Positions 1-6,477 of a DNA stretch of 8,265 bases are shown in pieces. The position numbers were made by a program, and so were the translations under genes. Source of the stretch: Lachnospiraceae bacterium UBA3310 (GTDB lineage Bacteria; Bacillota; Clostridia; Lachnospirales; Lachnospiraceae); NCBI GenBank assembly GCA_002361355.1, contig DESQ01000014.1:1-8265 (forward strand). The letters run 5' to 3'. The notes under the pieces were generated by a model, which was not told the origin of the DNA, made no database searches, and saw nothing but the letters and a program-made list of their open reading frames with translations. Every line of letters begins with the position of its first letter. The stretch's first letter is position 1.

Positions 1-70
1 CTCGATAGCTCAATGGTAGAGCACGCGGCTGTTAACCGCGGGGTTGTAGGTTCGAGCCCTACTCGGGGAG
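1..70 (+). tRNA. tRNA-Asn (anticodon GTT), first 2 bases outside the window
   Basis: The anticodon stem (24-28 with 36-40) encloses a 7-base loop with anticodon GTT at 31-33, which reads Asn codons. The T arm is 46-50/58-62 with loop TTCGAGC at 51-57. The 3' acceptor strand is 63-69, with discriminator G70. Bases 1-5 pair with 63-67, including one T-G wobble at 2/66, so only two acceptor bases lie before the window. No CCA is encoded. Bases 10-70 recur exactly at 1529-1589, so the 3' part of this gene is probably one side of an integration site. Confidence 0.95.
10..70 (+). repeat. Direct repeat copy 1 (att-like, within tRNA-Asn)
   Basis: These 61 bases are identical to 1529-1589. Identity stops at base 9 (C here, A at 1528) and after base 70 (G here, T at 1590). 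The repeat spans part of the D arm through the discriminator base. The strand exchange that formed the islet would have occurred somewhere inside it. Confidence 0.9.
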
Positions 71-80
71 GTAAGGAAAG

Positions 81-109
81 CCTGTAAACATGATTGTTTA
101 CAGGTTTTT
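81..109 (+). terminator. Intrinsic terminator after tRNA-Asn
   Basis: A perfect 10-bp stem, CCTGTAAACA (81-90) with TGTTTACAGG (95-104), closes a 4-base loop and is followed by five T residues at 105-109. It lies 10 bases after the tRNA and should end its transcript. If the islet inserted as proposed, this terminator came with the islet. Confidence 0.85.
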
Positions 110-165
110 GTGTACGAGAGTTTAGGGTTAAGAAGAGGCAGTGGGGACTACGAACAGGAGAAGGA

Positions 166-195
166 TTGACCGCTATATAATGGAGGGGATATAGT
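166..195 (+). promoter_or_regulatory. Candidate promoter for the small membrane protein gene
   Basis: TTGACC at 166-171 and TATAGT at 190-195 are separated by 18 bases and resemble sigma-A -35 and -10 boxes. The expected start near 202 lies just before the ribosome binding site at 213-218. Confidence 0.45.
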
Positions 196-225
196 TTTTG
201 TATAAATTATATAGGAGAGATATTT

Positions 226-567
226 ATGGGTGCTTCAGATTGGATTGCGTTGGGTGAATTAATTGTTGCGATTATTGGAATTATTATTGGATGCATAGGC
301 GGAAAGGAATTAAAAGAAGCAAATGAACTTAAAATTAAGTTTAGAGACATAGAGACAAAAATAGACAAACTTGAAATAAGTTCTTCACAAATTGCCCATA
401 TAATAAATAATAATGGGATCGGGGTAAAGGATGCAGAGTATGTAGCAGAAAAAATTGTTGAAGAGAAAACAAAAAATAAGCCGAATGTGTTTGTTTCTAA
501 AGAAGAACCTACTAATTTACAGGAAGGAGATATATGGTTTCAAGTTGAAGACGAAGAGAACGAATAA
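226..567 (+). CDS. Small single-span membrane protein, unknown function
   Basis: This 113-residue protein is not assigned to a named family. Residues about 7-26 form a strongly hydrophobic Ile/Gly-rich segment (IVAIIGIIIG at its core), a likely membrane anchor. A charged Lys/Glu helix with coiled-coil character follows at about 27-60. The C-terminal part, residues about 85-107, contains EPTNLQEGDIWFQ. A Pro-then-GDIWF pattern of this kind is seen in some phage structural and surface proteins, but that likeness is weak. A good ribosome binding site, AGGAGA at 213-218, sits 7 bases before the ATG. The gene is A+T-rich and lies inside the tRNA-flanked islet, upstream of and co-oriented with the toxin-antitoxin genes but separated from them by about 190 bases with a separate promoter candidate. 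A role in defence or element maintenance is possible but unsupported by any motif. Confidence 0.75.
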   Translation: MGASDWIALGELIVAIIGIIIGCIGGKELKEANELKIKFRDIETKIDKLEISSSQIAHIINNNGIGVKDAEYVAEKIVEEKTKNKPNVFVSKEEPTNLQEGDIWFQVEDEENE

Positions 568-648
568 GTAGATGGGATAGGAGGCTTCTGGTAGAATCGT
601 TTATACACTGATGGTTTGGAAGCCTTTGAACTTTATCATACAGATTTA

Positions 649-677
649 TTGTATTTCGGCTGTGAAATTTGTATAAT
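649..677 (+). promoter_or_regulatory. Candidate promoter of the toxin-antitoxin operon
   Basis: TTGTAT at 649-654 and a consensus TATAAT at 672-677 are separated by 17 bases. Transcription would begin near 684, leaving a leader of about 75 bases before the antitoxin ATG at 760. Confidence 0.55.
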
Positions 678-709
678 ATAATTAAAGGAAAGAAAAAAGA
701 ATATATTAT
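673..709. promoter_or_regulatory. AT-rich inverted repeat overlapping the -10 box, possible operator
   Basis: ATAATATA at 673-680 is mirrored by TATATTAT at 702-709, with 21 bases between. The left arm overlaps the -10 box. Type II toxin-antitoxin operons are usually autorepressed at such sites, but an 8-bp repeat in AT-rich DNA can arise by chance. Confidence 0.25.
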
Positions 710-759
710 CAAACGCTAAAAGAAACATAAAGTAATGAATGTGAAAGGCAGGTATTGTT

Positions 760-972
760 ATGTCTATTACGGGATATTATGATGGAACGGCTGTCAGGGT
801 TAATGAACGACTGCAAATGAATCAAAGGGTTATTGTTATACCGATAGAAAATGAAGAGAGTTTAGCAGACACAGCGGCGGGAGGACTCCATAAATATGCA
901 AATTTATCTATGGTTGAACTGGAAAAAGATGCATGGCGAGAGGCGATGGTGAAAAAGCATGCTCAAAAATAG
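760..972 (+). CDS. Antitoxin of a type II toxin-antitoxin pair (AF2212/VapB-like)
   Basis: This 70-residue protein is the likely antitoxin for the PIN toxin that follows. Residues 1-30 (GYYDGTAVRVNERL, then a VIVIPIE strand) look like the small beta-barrel DNA-binding fold of AF2212/DUF104-type antitoxins, with a YDG near the start and a beta strand ending in hydrophobic residues. Residues about 43-70 form a charged helical tail, the usual toxin-binding part that blocks the active site. The ATG at 760 is preceded by AGG at 750-752, 7 bases upstream. The gene overlaps the toxin gene by 14 bases, so both are made from one message with coupled translation. Autorepression is expected from the family, and a candidate operator lies at 673-709. 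The antitoxin role rests mainly on order, size and overlap. The fold assignment is by eye. Confidence 0.75.
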   Translation: MSITGYYDGTAVRVNERLQMNQRVIVIPIENEESLADTAAGGLHKYANLSMVELEKDAWREAMVKKHAQK

Positions 973-1348
973 TCATATGTTGGATGCAAACGCTGTGTTG
1001 AGATTTTTGCTTCAGGATATTGAGGAACAGTTTCAACAGGTGAGAAATGTAGTTAAGAGGGATAAGTGCTATGTAACACTTGAAGTAATGGCAGAAGTGT
1101 GCTATGTGCTAGAAGGCTTATATCAGGTTTCACGGGAGGATATAGCAAATAATTTTCGTAAATTGAATTTTGATGTTACTATTTTAAATGTAGATGTTTT
1201 TCTTCGTGCATTAGAGATATTTGATAAGCCGCCTAAACTGGATTTCGTGGATTGCCTGTTATATGGTTATAAGATGGAAAGGGGCATTGATATTGTAACT
1301 TTCGATAAACAACTAATAAAACAGTTGAGAGATATGGAAAAAATGTGA
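959..1348 (+). CDS. PIN-domain toxin (VapC-like ribonuclease)
   Basis: This 129-residue protein has the size and acidic residues of PIN-domain toxins, metal-dependent ribonucleases that cleave RNA (often tRNA or rRNA) and stop growth unless bound by their antitoxin. The first acidic residue is D9 in the typical LDANAVLRFLL strand-helix. E46 follows in VMAEVCYVL. D95 and D98 lie in LDFVDCLL, and D116 in IVTFDKQL. All four expected catalytic positions are therefore present and the gene looks intact. Its ATG at 959 lies inside the antitoxin gene in another frame, a 14-base overlap. An alternative start at Met7 (977) would begin directly at the first PIN strand, but it has no visible ribosome binding site. 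The exact RNA target cannot be read from the sequence. The gene lies near the right end of the tRNA-flanked islet, consistent with a stabilising role. Confidence 0.88.
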   Translation: MLKNSHMLDANAVLRFLLQDIEEQFQQVRNVVKRDKCYVTLEVMAEVCYVLEGLYQVSREDIANNFRKLNFDVTILNVDVFLRALEIFDKPPKLDFVDCLLYGYKMERGIDIVTFDKQLIKQLRDMEKM

Positions 1349-1528
1349 TTGTGAGATGAAATACTTTTTGTGAAAAATAGACCCAAGAGGTGTCAAGCCT
1401 TGCAAGTCTGTGAACGCAGCATGTCATATCAGCAGTTCTGTATCAAGTGGGGAGACAGTAGTATTTTAGTTATTGGTCAGATGACGGCTAATGGATTCCT
1501 CTAAAAAAATTCAAGGTATAAAACCGCA

Positions 1529-1589
1529 TCAATGGTAGAGCACGCGGCTGTTAACCGCGGGGTTGTAGGTTCGAGCCCTACTCGGGGAG
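1529..1589 (+). pseudogene. Truncated tRNA-Asn 3' copy (second att-like repeat)
   Basis: This is an exact 61-bp copy of 10-70, including anticodon GTT at 1550-1552, the T arm and the 3' acceptor strand. The bases just upstream (1521-1528, AAACCGCA) cannot pair with the 3' acceptor strand TCGGGGA and the D arm is cut. It is therefore not a functional tRNA. It is best read as the displaced original 3' end of the host tRNA at the right edge of the islet. Confidence 0.88.
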
Positions 1590-1597
1590 TTGTAGGA

Positions 1598-1629
1598 AAC
1601 CTATAGGTGTCAGTGCCTGTAGGTTTTTT
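1598..1629 (+). terminator. Intrinsic terminator after the truncated tRNA-Asn copy
   Basis: AACCTATAGG (1598-1607) pairs with CCTGTAGGTT (1616-1625) with one T-G wobble. The loop is 8 bases and the T run is 1624-1629. It is probably the original terminator of tRNA-Asn before the islet inserted. Only 21 bases separate it from the ATG of the first lipoprotein gene. Confidence 0.75.
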
Positions 1630-1650
1630 AGTCTATAAGGGGATCATAGG

Positions 1651-3495
1651 ATGAACGTTGGATGGAAAAAATCTGGTAGAGGTACATTACTCCAAATTCT
1701 TATGGTGTGCGCAGTTTGTTTTTTTTGCGGCTGCGGACAAATGCAGAACGACGATGTAAGACAAACGGATATAGAGCAAGAGGGTAAAAATGAAAATGAG
1801 ATTGCGAATGAAGGCGAAAATGGAGAGGAAGCAGGAATAAACGAAGAGACAGAAAACGACGATATAGTCACAGGTCTTCTTACAAACGATACCATTGATA
1901 CCATCAAAGACTCCATCTACAGATATTATTACAGAGAAGAGACAGAAAAACTCAGTAAGGAAGAGATTTTGGCAGCTAAGGGAAAACTGGCGGCGACTGA
2001 CCTGACCATCCACAGCGGAGAGGAATTTGCCCTGATACGGGAATGGTATGACTGGGATCATTCCGGAGATATCAGCGTTGTCTTTTCGGAGGATTTGCAG
2101 GATTGGCAGGAAGAGGATCTGGAGGCGCTTGCACTTCTTAAGGGCAGCGTGTATGTGGAGAGCAGCGGGGAAACCTTTCCGGCCAGGGCGCTTACCTACC
2201 TGACAGGTTCGGAGAAACTCATATTTTCTTATGCTTCAGATATGACAGATGTGTCGGGAATATTTTCGGAGGGGAGCCGGTTTCCCCAGCAGGTGAAAGA
2301 GGTGTGTCTGGATACTTACCGGGAGGGAAAATACAAAACGCTTTTACAGCTTTTACGGGATTCCCAGGTGGAGAGAATCGAGGTGAAACAGGGGTGGGAA
2401 GCAGATGCCTTTCAGGGATTCTGGCTGGATGATGTGGCGGGAATAAGTACGCTGAGGGAGTTGGAGTTAGAAAGCGTGCCGATCCGGGTACGGGATGAGG
2501 CGTCCCTAAAAGCGTGCGGATTGGAACGGATAGCAGGGTATGCAGATCAGGAGACAGACTGGTGTTTTTTGGACAGGCTTTCTGCCCTGAAGGAGCTTAC
2601 GTGCAGTGTGGTGGAGGAAATGGATCTGTCGCCGTTACTCGGCAGAGAAGAACTTTCTCTCTATCTGCGTTTCAGCAGGCTGAACGAGTCTTTTGAGGAG
2701 GCGGATTACGGGGAAATCCATACGGTATGTCCCGCGTTTAACCGTGAGGTCTCCTGGCCGGGTGAGGCTGGGGACGAAAGATTTCCGGCAATTTATCAGC
2801 GCAATTACGATCAGGGCAGGATGGTGGAATGTTTTACGGATCGGCATGTTTGCGAGAACAAGATGGAGGGGATTCATACGGAGCCTTATAATCCGTGGAT
2901 TCGGGTTACTGACGGCTCTGTGGTCTATGAGCTCAGGCCGGGAGAGGGTGAGAGCGAAGAATATAAATTCGGGGATTTTCGTGAGGATAAGATTCGGTTT
3001 CAGGATATCAATTTTGACGGTACGAAGGATATTGTACTGGAAGCGGGAAGATTCGGGGCGCAGGCATCACGCGGCGAGTTTGGTTATCTTTGGAATCAAA
3101 AAACCGGCCGGTATGAATTTTCGCCTACCTACACCGAGATTGCGAACCCCGTGATCGATACGGAGCATCAGATGGTGCGGAGCGCGTGGCGCAACTGGGC
3201 CGCATCCCATAGCTGGTCTATTTACCGGTTTGAAAACGGAGAATTTATAAGGCAGCGTATGCTGACAGAGGAGGTTTTGACCGAAGATAAGATACCGGAG
3301 GAACTGGAAGTGCCGGAAGAAGCCAGCGTGCTATGCTGGCAGGAAGAGATTTTTGAAAACGGGGAAGTGGCGGAAGAAAAGAGAGCTTACGCGGTGCAGA
3401 TAGAAGGGGAGGAGACCGTATATCCGGAAGAATGTGAGAACTACCGTGAGGAGTACTGGGTATATTCTTATTGGTCATATTTTGAGGATCAATGA
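1651..3495 (+). CDS. Predicted lipoprotein, one LRR-like plus VCBS/XAC2610-like module
   Basis: This 614-residue protein was not recognised as a named gene. Residues 1-28 are a lipoprotein-type signal: basic start, hydrophobic core, then FFCGCGQ with C28 as the likely lipidated cysteine (a loose lipobox). Residues about 33-80 are an acidic Glu/Asn-rich tether. The module starts near G123 (GEEFALIREWYDWD). Its first half has leucine-rich-repeat-like strands such as LRELELESVPIRV and LERIAGYAD. Its second half has D452-N454-D456-G457-D460, a DxNxDG calcium-type loop, then YLWNQKTGRYEFSP and IYRFENGEF, a pattern known from VCBS/FG-GAP and XAC2610-type proteins. The ATG follows AAGGGG at 1637-1642, with 8 bases between. 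The protein would sit on the outer face of the membrane. XAC2610 itself is an immunity protein against a secreted lysozyme-like effector, but no effector gene lies here, so the role stays open. The gene is followed after 32 bases by a paralogue. Confidence 0.85.
   Translation: MNVGWKKSGRGTLLQILMVCAVCFFCGCGQMQNDDVRQTDIEQEGKNENEIANEGENGEEAGINEETENDDIVTGLLTNDTIDTIKDSIYRYYYREETEKLSKEEILAAKGKLAATDLTIHSGEEFALIREWYDWDHSGDISVVFSEDLQDWQEEDLEALALLKGSVYVESSGETFPARALTYLTGSEKLIFSYASDMTDVSGIFSEGSRFPQQVKEVCLDTYREGKYKTLLQLLRDSQVERIEVKQGWEADAFQGFWLDDVAGISTLRELELESVPIRVRDEASLKACGLERIAGYADQETDWCFLDRLSALKELTCSVVEEMDLSPLLGREELSLYLRFSRLNESFEEADYGEIHTVCPAFNREVSWPGEAGDERFPAIYQRNYDQGRMVECFTDRHVCENKMEGIHTEPYNPWIRVTDGSVVYELRPGEGESEEYKFGDFREDKIRFQDINFDGTKDIVLEAGRFGAQASRGEFGYLWNQKTGRYEFSPTYTEIANPVIDTEHQMVRSAWRNWAASHSWSIYRFENGEFIRQRMLTEEVLTEDKIPEELEVPEEASVLCWQEEIFENGEVAEEKRAYAVQIEGEETVYPEECENYREEYWVYSYWSYFEDQ
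2017..3468 (+). repeat. Lipoprotein module copy A
   Basis: This is the single module of the first lipoprotein, starting at codon GEEF. It shares a 26-base identical block (3352-3377) with copy B (4917-4942), and the protein string FQDINFDGTKD. The end is set approximately at the aromatic YSYW tail. Confidence 0.75.
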
Positions 3496-3527
3496 CAGCA
3501 TTCGGATAGTAATTAAAACGCGGAAAA

Positions 3528-6476
3528 ATGATAAAAGTGATGAGAAAAAGATTACTCCAAATGATAATGGTGCTTGCAGTCTGCTTTCTTTGTGTCTGCG
3601 GGCAGAAGCCGAACGAAACGGGAGAAGAGCCTGCCCAAATGCGGGAAATGTATGACGGGGACACTCTTTCGGATGAAAATGATGGAAGGGTTGTTTTTTC
3701 CGAAGATCTGGCGGAATGGAGCACAGAAGATCTGGAAGCGCTTGGTATTCTGAAAGGCACGGTATACGTGGAAAGCGAAGGAGAAACTTTTCCGGCGCGC
3801 GCGCTTTCTTATCTGACAGGGGCGCAGGAAGTGATATTTTCTTATGATTCTGATCTGACAGACGTGTCGGGAACATTGCCGGAGGGATGCCGCTTCCCGC
3901 AACAGATAAAGGAAGTGACGCTGGATGCTTACCGGGAAGGGAAATATGGGACACTGTTGCAGCTTTTGCAGGATTCCCAGGTAGAGGTGATCCATGTGGA
4001 TGCGGGAGCGGAGACGGAAGAACTGCCGGGATTCTGGCTGGACGAGGTGGCCGGTATCCGTACGTTAAAGGAAATAACGCTGAGAGAGACGGCGATCCGG
4101 GTGCGGGATGAAAAGGCGCTGGACGGCTGTAAGGTGGAACGGATCGTTGGATGCGCGGATAAAGAAACGGATTTTTCCTTTATAGGGAGAATCCCGGCGC
4201 TGGCGGAGCTGGAATGCGATGTGATGGAGGAGGGCGGTTTGCAGCTGCTGCTTGACAGAGAGGGGCTTTCCCTTTTCCTGCGTTTTTATGGAGACTGTCC
4301 TTTGTTTTATCAGGCGGTTTCCTGGCCGGAAGAGGAAAGCGGGGAACGAACGCCCTGTCTCTATCAGCGCAGATATGATCAGGGACGGATGGCGGAATGC
4401 TTTACAGGCCGGCAGGACGGGGAAGATGAAACAGGAGAAATTGCCGTGGGGAGCGGTAACCCCTGTCTGCGTGTCACGGATGGGGCTGCGATTTATGAGT
4501 TCAGGCCGGGGGAAACAGAGAGCGGCTCGCAGTTCTATTTATGGGAAGGACGGATCCGGTTTCAGGATATCAATTTTGACGGGACAAAAGACCTTGTGCT
4601 GCCGGTGGAAAGGCATAGTCCGTTCGGGCTAGCCGGAACAGAATTTGCTTATCTCTGGAATCAGGGAAGCGGCCGGTATGAATTTTCTCCTTCTTACTAC
4701 TGGATAAATAATCCGGAAGTGGATGAAGAACAGCAGATGATACGGAGTGAGTTGTTCTGTTGGCCCGAATTTTACAGGTGGGCCATTTACCGGTATGCGG
4801 ACGGGGCGTTTACGACGCAGAGCGTGCTGACGCAGGAAACTTTGGAGGCGGACGAGATACCGGAGGAACTGGCAGTGCCGGAAGGGTCTGGCGTGATCCG
4901 CTGGCAGGAAGAGATCTTTGAAAACGGGGAAGTGGCGGAAGAGAAAAACGTTTATGCGGTGCAGATAGAAGGGAAGGAGACCGTATTCCCCCAAACCTGT
5001 CAAAATTATTATGAAGAGGACAGCTATTGGGCGGGTTTCGATCCCGATATCTGGGAAGAAAAGGGGAAGAAGTTCAGCCGGACAAACCGGGACACGCAGG
5101 AGACTGCAACTGCGAGAGAAAAGCAGGAGCCCTATGATCTTACCATTCAAAGCGGGGAAGAATTTGCCCTGATAAGGGAATGGTATGACTGGGACAATCT
5201 TGCGGATGAGGATTATGTAAGGGTTGTTTTTTCCGAAGATCTGTCGGAGTGGCCGACAGAAGACCTGGAAGCGCTCAGTATTCTGAAAGGCACGGTATAT
5301 GTGGAGAGTAAAGGGGAAACTTTTCCGGCGCGTGCGCTCACTTATCTGACAGGGGCGCGGGAAGTGATATTTTCTGGTGATTCTGATATGACAGATGTGT
5401 CGGGAACACTTTCCGCGGGGAGGAATGTTCCGCAGCAGCTAAAAACGGTGACGCTGGACAGCTACCGGGAAGGGAAATACCAGACACTGTTACGCCTGTT
5501 GCAGGATTCCCAGGTGGAGACGGTCAGAGTGATATCAGATCGGAGCGAAAAAAACGTGCAGGGATTCTGGTTGGACGATGTGGTTAAAATCCCGGCGTTA
5601 AAAGAAGTGATTCTGGAGGAAACAGCGATCCGGGTGCGGGAAGAAACGGCGCTGGAGCACTGTACCTTGGAACGGATAGAGGGGTATGTGGATGCAGACA
5701 TGGATCTGCAGCCGCTGTTAGACAGGGATCGCCTTTCTCTTTATCTGTATTTTTGCATGGACGAGGGTGCGTCTGCGCCGGAAGAGGGAACGACGTGTAT
5801 TTATCAGCGCGGATATGATCAGGACAGGATGGTGGAATGCTTTACGAAATGGCAGGGCGATGACGACAGGATGTGCGATCCCTGGCTGCGGGTCACAGAC
5901 GGCTCCGGGGTCTATGAACTGAGACCGGAGGTAAGTGAAATGTTTGGCCTTGGCGATTACCGGGAGGATCGGATGGCGCTGAAAGACATAAATTTTGACG
6001 GCATAAAGGACATTACGCTTGAGACGGGACATTATGGGAATCAGGGCATTGTTTATGAATACGGCTGGATTCTGAATCAGGACACAGGCAGATATGAATA
6101 TTCGCCTACTTACAGTGACATTGGAAATCCTTCTGTGGACGCCCGGCATAAACTTGTGCGGAGCTGCTGGCGCAATGCGGCTTACTCCCATAGCTGGGCC
6201 ATTTACCGGTATGCGGACGGGGCGTTTGTGGAGCAGGGCGAACTGACGGAAGAATTTATCTTGAAAGACGAGGTGCAGGAAGAACTTGGCCTGCCGGAAG
6301 GGGCAGGCGTGACCCGCTGGCAGGAAAGGATTTTTGAAAACGAAGAGACCGTGGAGGTGAAAGATGCTTACCAGGTGCGGATGGCGGAAAAAAGAAGCGA
6401 ATTGCCTAAAGTATGCGAAGCATATCGTGCGCAGGACAGCTATTGGGGGTATCCCGAATCCGGTCAGGATGATTGA
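3528..6476 (+). CDS. Predicted lipoprotein with two tandem LRR-like plus VCBS/XAC2610-like modules
   Basis: This 982-residue protein is a paralogue of the upstream gene with two copies of its module. Residues 1-24 form a lipoprotein-type signal (MRKRLLQMIMVLAVCFLCVCG), C24 being the likely lipidated residue. Module 1 starts almost at once, at G32 (GEEPAQMREMYDGD), with no long acidic tether. Module 2 starts at G543 (GEEFALIREWYDWD) after a charged linker at about 510-540. The calcium-type loops are at D347-N349-D351-G352-D355 and D820-N822-D824-G825-D828. DNA identity between modules is locally complete, for example 33 bases shared by 4779-4811 and 6195-6227, so the duplication is fairly recent or still exchanging sequence. 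Module 2 lacks about 22 residues present in module 1, one LRR-like unit. The ATG at 3528 has only a weak ribosome binding site; ATG 3540 (Met5) is an alternative start. Co-transcription with the upstream gene is likely because the gap is 32 bases with no terminator. Confidence 0.85.
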   Translation: MIKVMRKRLLQMIMVLAVCFLCVCGQKPNETGEEPAQMREMYDGDTLSDENDGRVVFSEDLAEWSTEDLEALGILKGTVYVESEGETFPARALSYLTGAQEVIFSYDSDLTDVSGTLPEGCRFPQQIKEVTLDAYREGKYGTLLQLLQDSQVEVIHVDAGAETEELPGFWLDEVAGIRTLKEITLRETAIRVRDEKALDGCKVERIVGCADKETDFSFIGRIPALAELECDVMEEGGLQLLLDREGLSLFLRFYGDCPLFYQAVSWPEEESGERTPCLYQRRYDQGRMAECFTGRQDGEDETGEIAVGSGNPCLRVTDGAAIYEFRPGETESGSQFYLWEGRIRFQDINFDGTKDLVLPVERHSPFGLAGTEFAYLWNQGSGRYEFSPSYYWINNPEVDEEQQMIRSELFCWPEFYRWAIYRYADGAFTTQSVLTQETLEADEIPEELAVPEGSGVIRWQEEIFENGEVAEEKNVYAVQIEGKETVFPQTCQNYYEEDSYWAGFDPDIWEEKGKKFSRTNRDTQETATAREKQEPYDLTIQSGEEFALIREWYDWDNLADEDYVRVVFSEDLSEWPTEDLEALSILKGTVYVESKGETFPARALTYLTGAREVIFSGDSDMTDVSGTLSAGRNVPQQLKTVTLDSYREGKYQTLLRLLQDSQVETVRVISDRSEKNVQGFWLDDVVKIPALKEVILEETAIRVREETALEHCTLERIEGYVDADMDLQPLLDRDRLSLYLYFCMDEGASAPEEGTTCIYQRGYDQDRMVECFTKWQGDDDRMCDPWLRVTDGSGVYELRPEVSEMFGLGDYREDRMALKDINFDGIKDITLETGHYGNQGIVYEYGWILNQDTGRYEYSPTYSDIGNPSVDARHKLVRSCWRNAAYSHSWAIYRYADGAFVEQGELTEEFILKDEVQEELGLPEGAGVTRWQERIFENEETVEVKDAYQVRMAEKRSELPKVCEAYRAQDSYWGYPESGQDD
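3621..5031 (+). repeat. Lipoprotein module copy B
   Basis: This is the first module of the second lipoprotein, from GEEPAQMRE to the DSYW tail. It aligns from end to end with copy C. The closing GACAGCTATTGGG (5019-5031) recurs exactly at 6435-6447. Confidence 0.8.
5154..6447 (+). repeat. Lipoprotein module copy C, shortened
   Basis: This is the second module of the second lipoprotein, from GEEFALIRE to the DSYW tail. It is about 39 codons shorter than copy B. Most of the loss is around 5686-5715, where one LRR-like strand unit (IPALAELECDVMEEGG in copy B) is absent. The rest falls just before the IYQRGYDQ motif. Confidence 0.8.
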
Positions 6477-6477
6477 T

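Larger units (their letters stand above)
71..1589 (+). mobile_element. Mini-island integrated at tRNA-Asn (islet without integrase)
   Basis: The segment runs from the end of tRNA-Asn to the end of an exact 61-bp duplicate of that tRNA's 3' portion, a spacing of 1519 bp. Integrases of islands and phages commonly use tRNA 3' ends as attachment sites and leave this arrangement: an intact tRNA on one side and a truncated copy on the other. The DNA between is visibly A+T-rich. Rows 241-360 contain 38 G+C of 120, against 33 of 60 at 4021-4080 and 44 of 60 at 6841-6900. The cargo is one small membrane protein and a toxin-antitoxin pair. No integrase, excisionase or replication gene is present, so the element would need help in trans or is a remnant of a larger one. 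Gene content and boundaries are seen directly; mobility is inferred. Confidence 0.7.

Noticed and set aside
176..181. A perfect TATAAT upstream of the small membrane protein gene as its -10 box
   Set aside because: The only good -35 (TTGACC, 166-171) is 4 bases away and bases 153-158 do not resemble a -35. The TATAGT at 190-195 fits better.
1233..1427. Minus-strand 64-codon frame at the end of the toxin gene
   Set aside because: It overlaps the PIN toxin antisense across its catalytic region and has no clear ribosome binding site.
1529..1589. A second functional tRNA-Asn gene
   Set aside because: The 5' acceptor strand and part of the D arm are missing, and upstream bases cannot pair with the 3' strand.
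3245..3954. Long open frames on the minus strand across the lipoprotein genes
   Set aside because: They are antisense to well-supported coding sequence, have low-complexity Pro/Ser/Arg composition, and lack ribosome binding sites. The repeated modules simply throw the same shadow frames.
1651..6476. Repeats in the lipoprotein genes as a CRISPR array or transposon
   Set aside because: The repeats are long, in-frame protein modules with codon-level divergence. There are no short spaced repeats, terminal inverted repeats or transposase.
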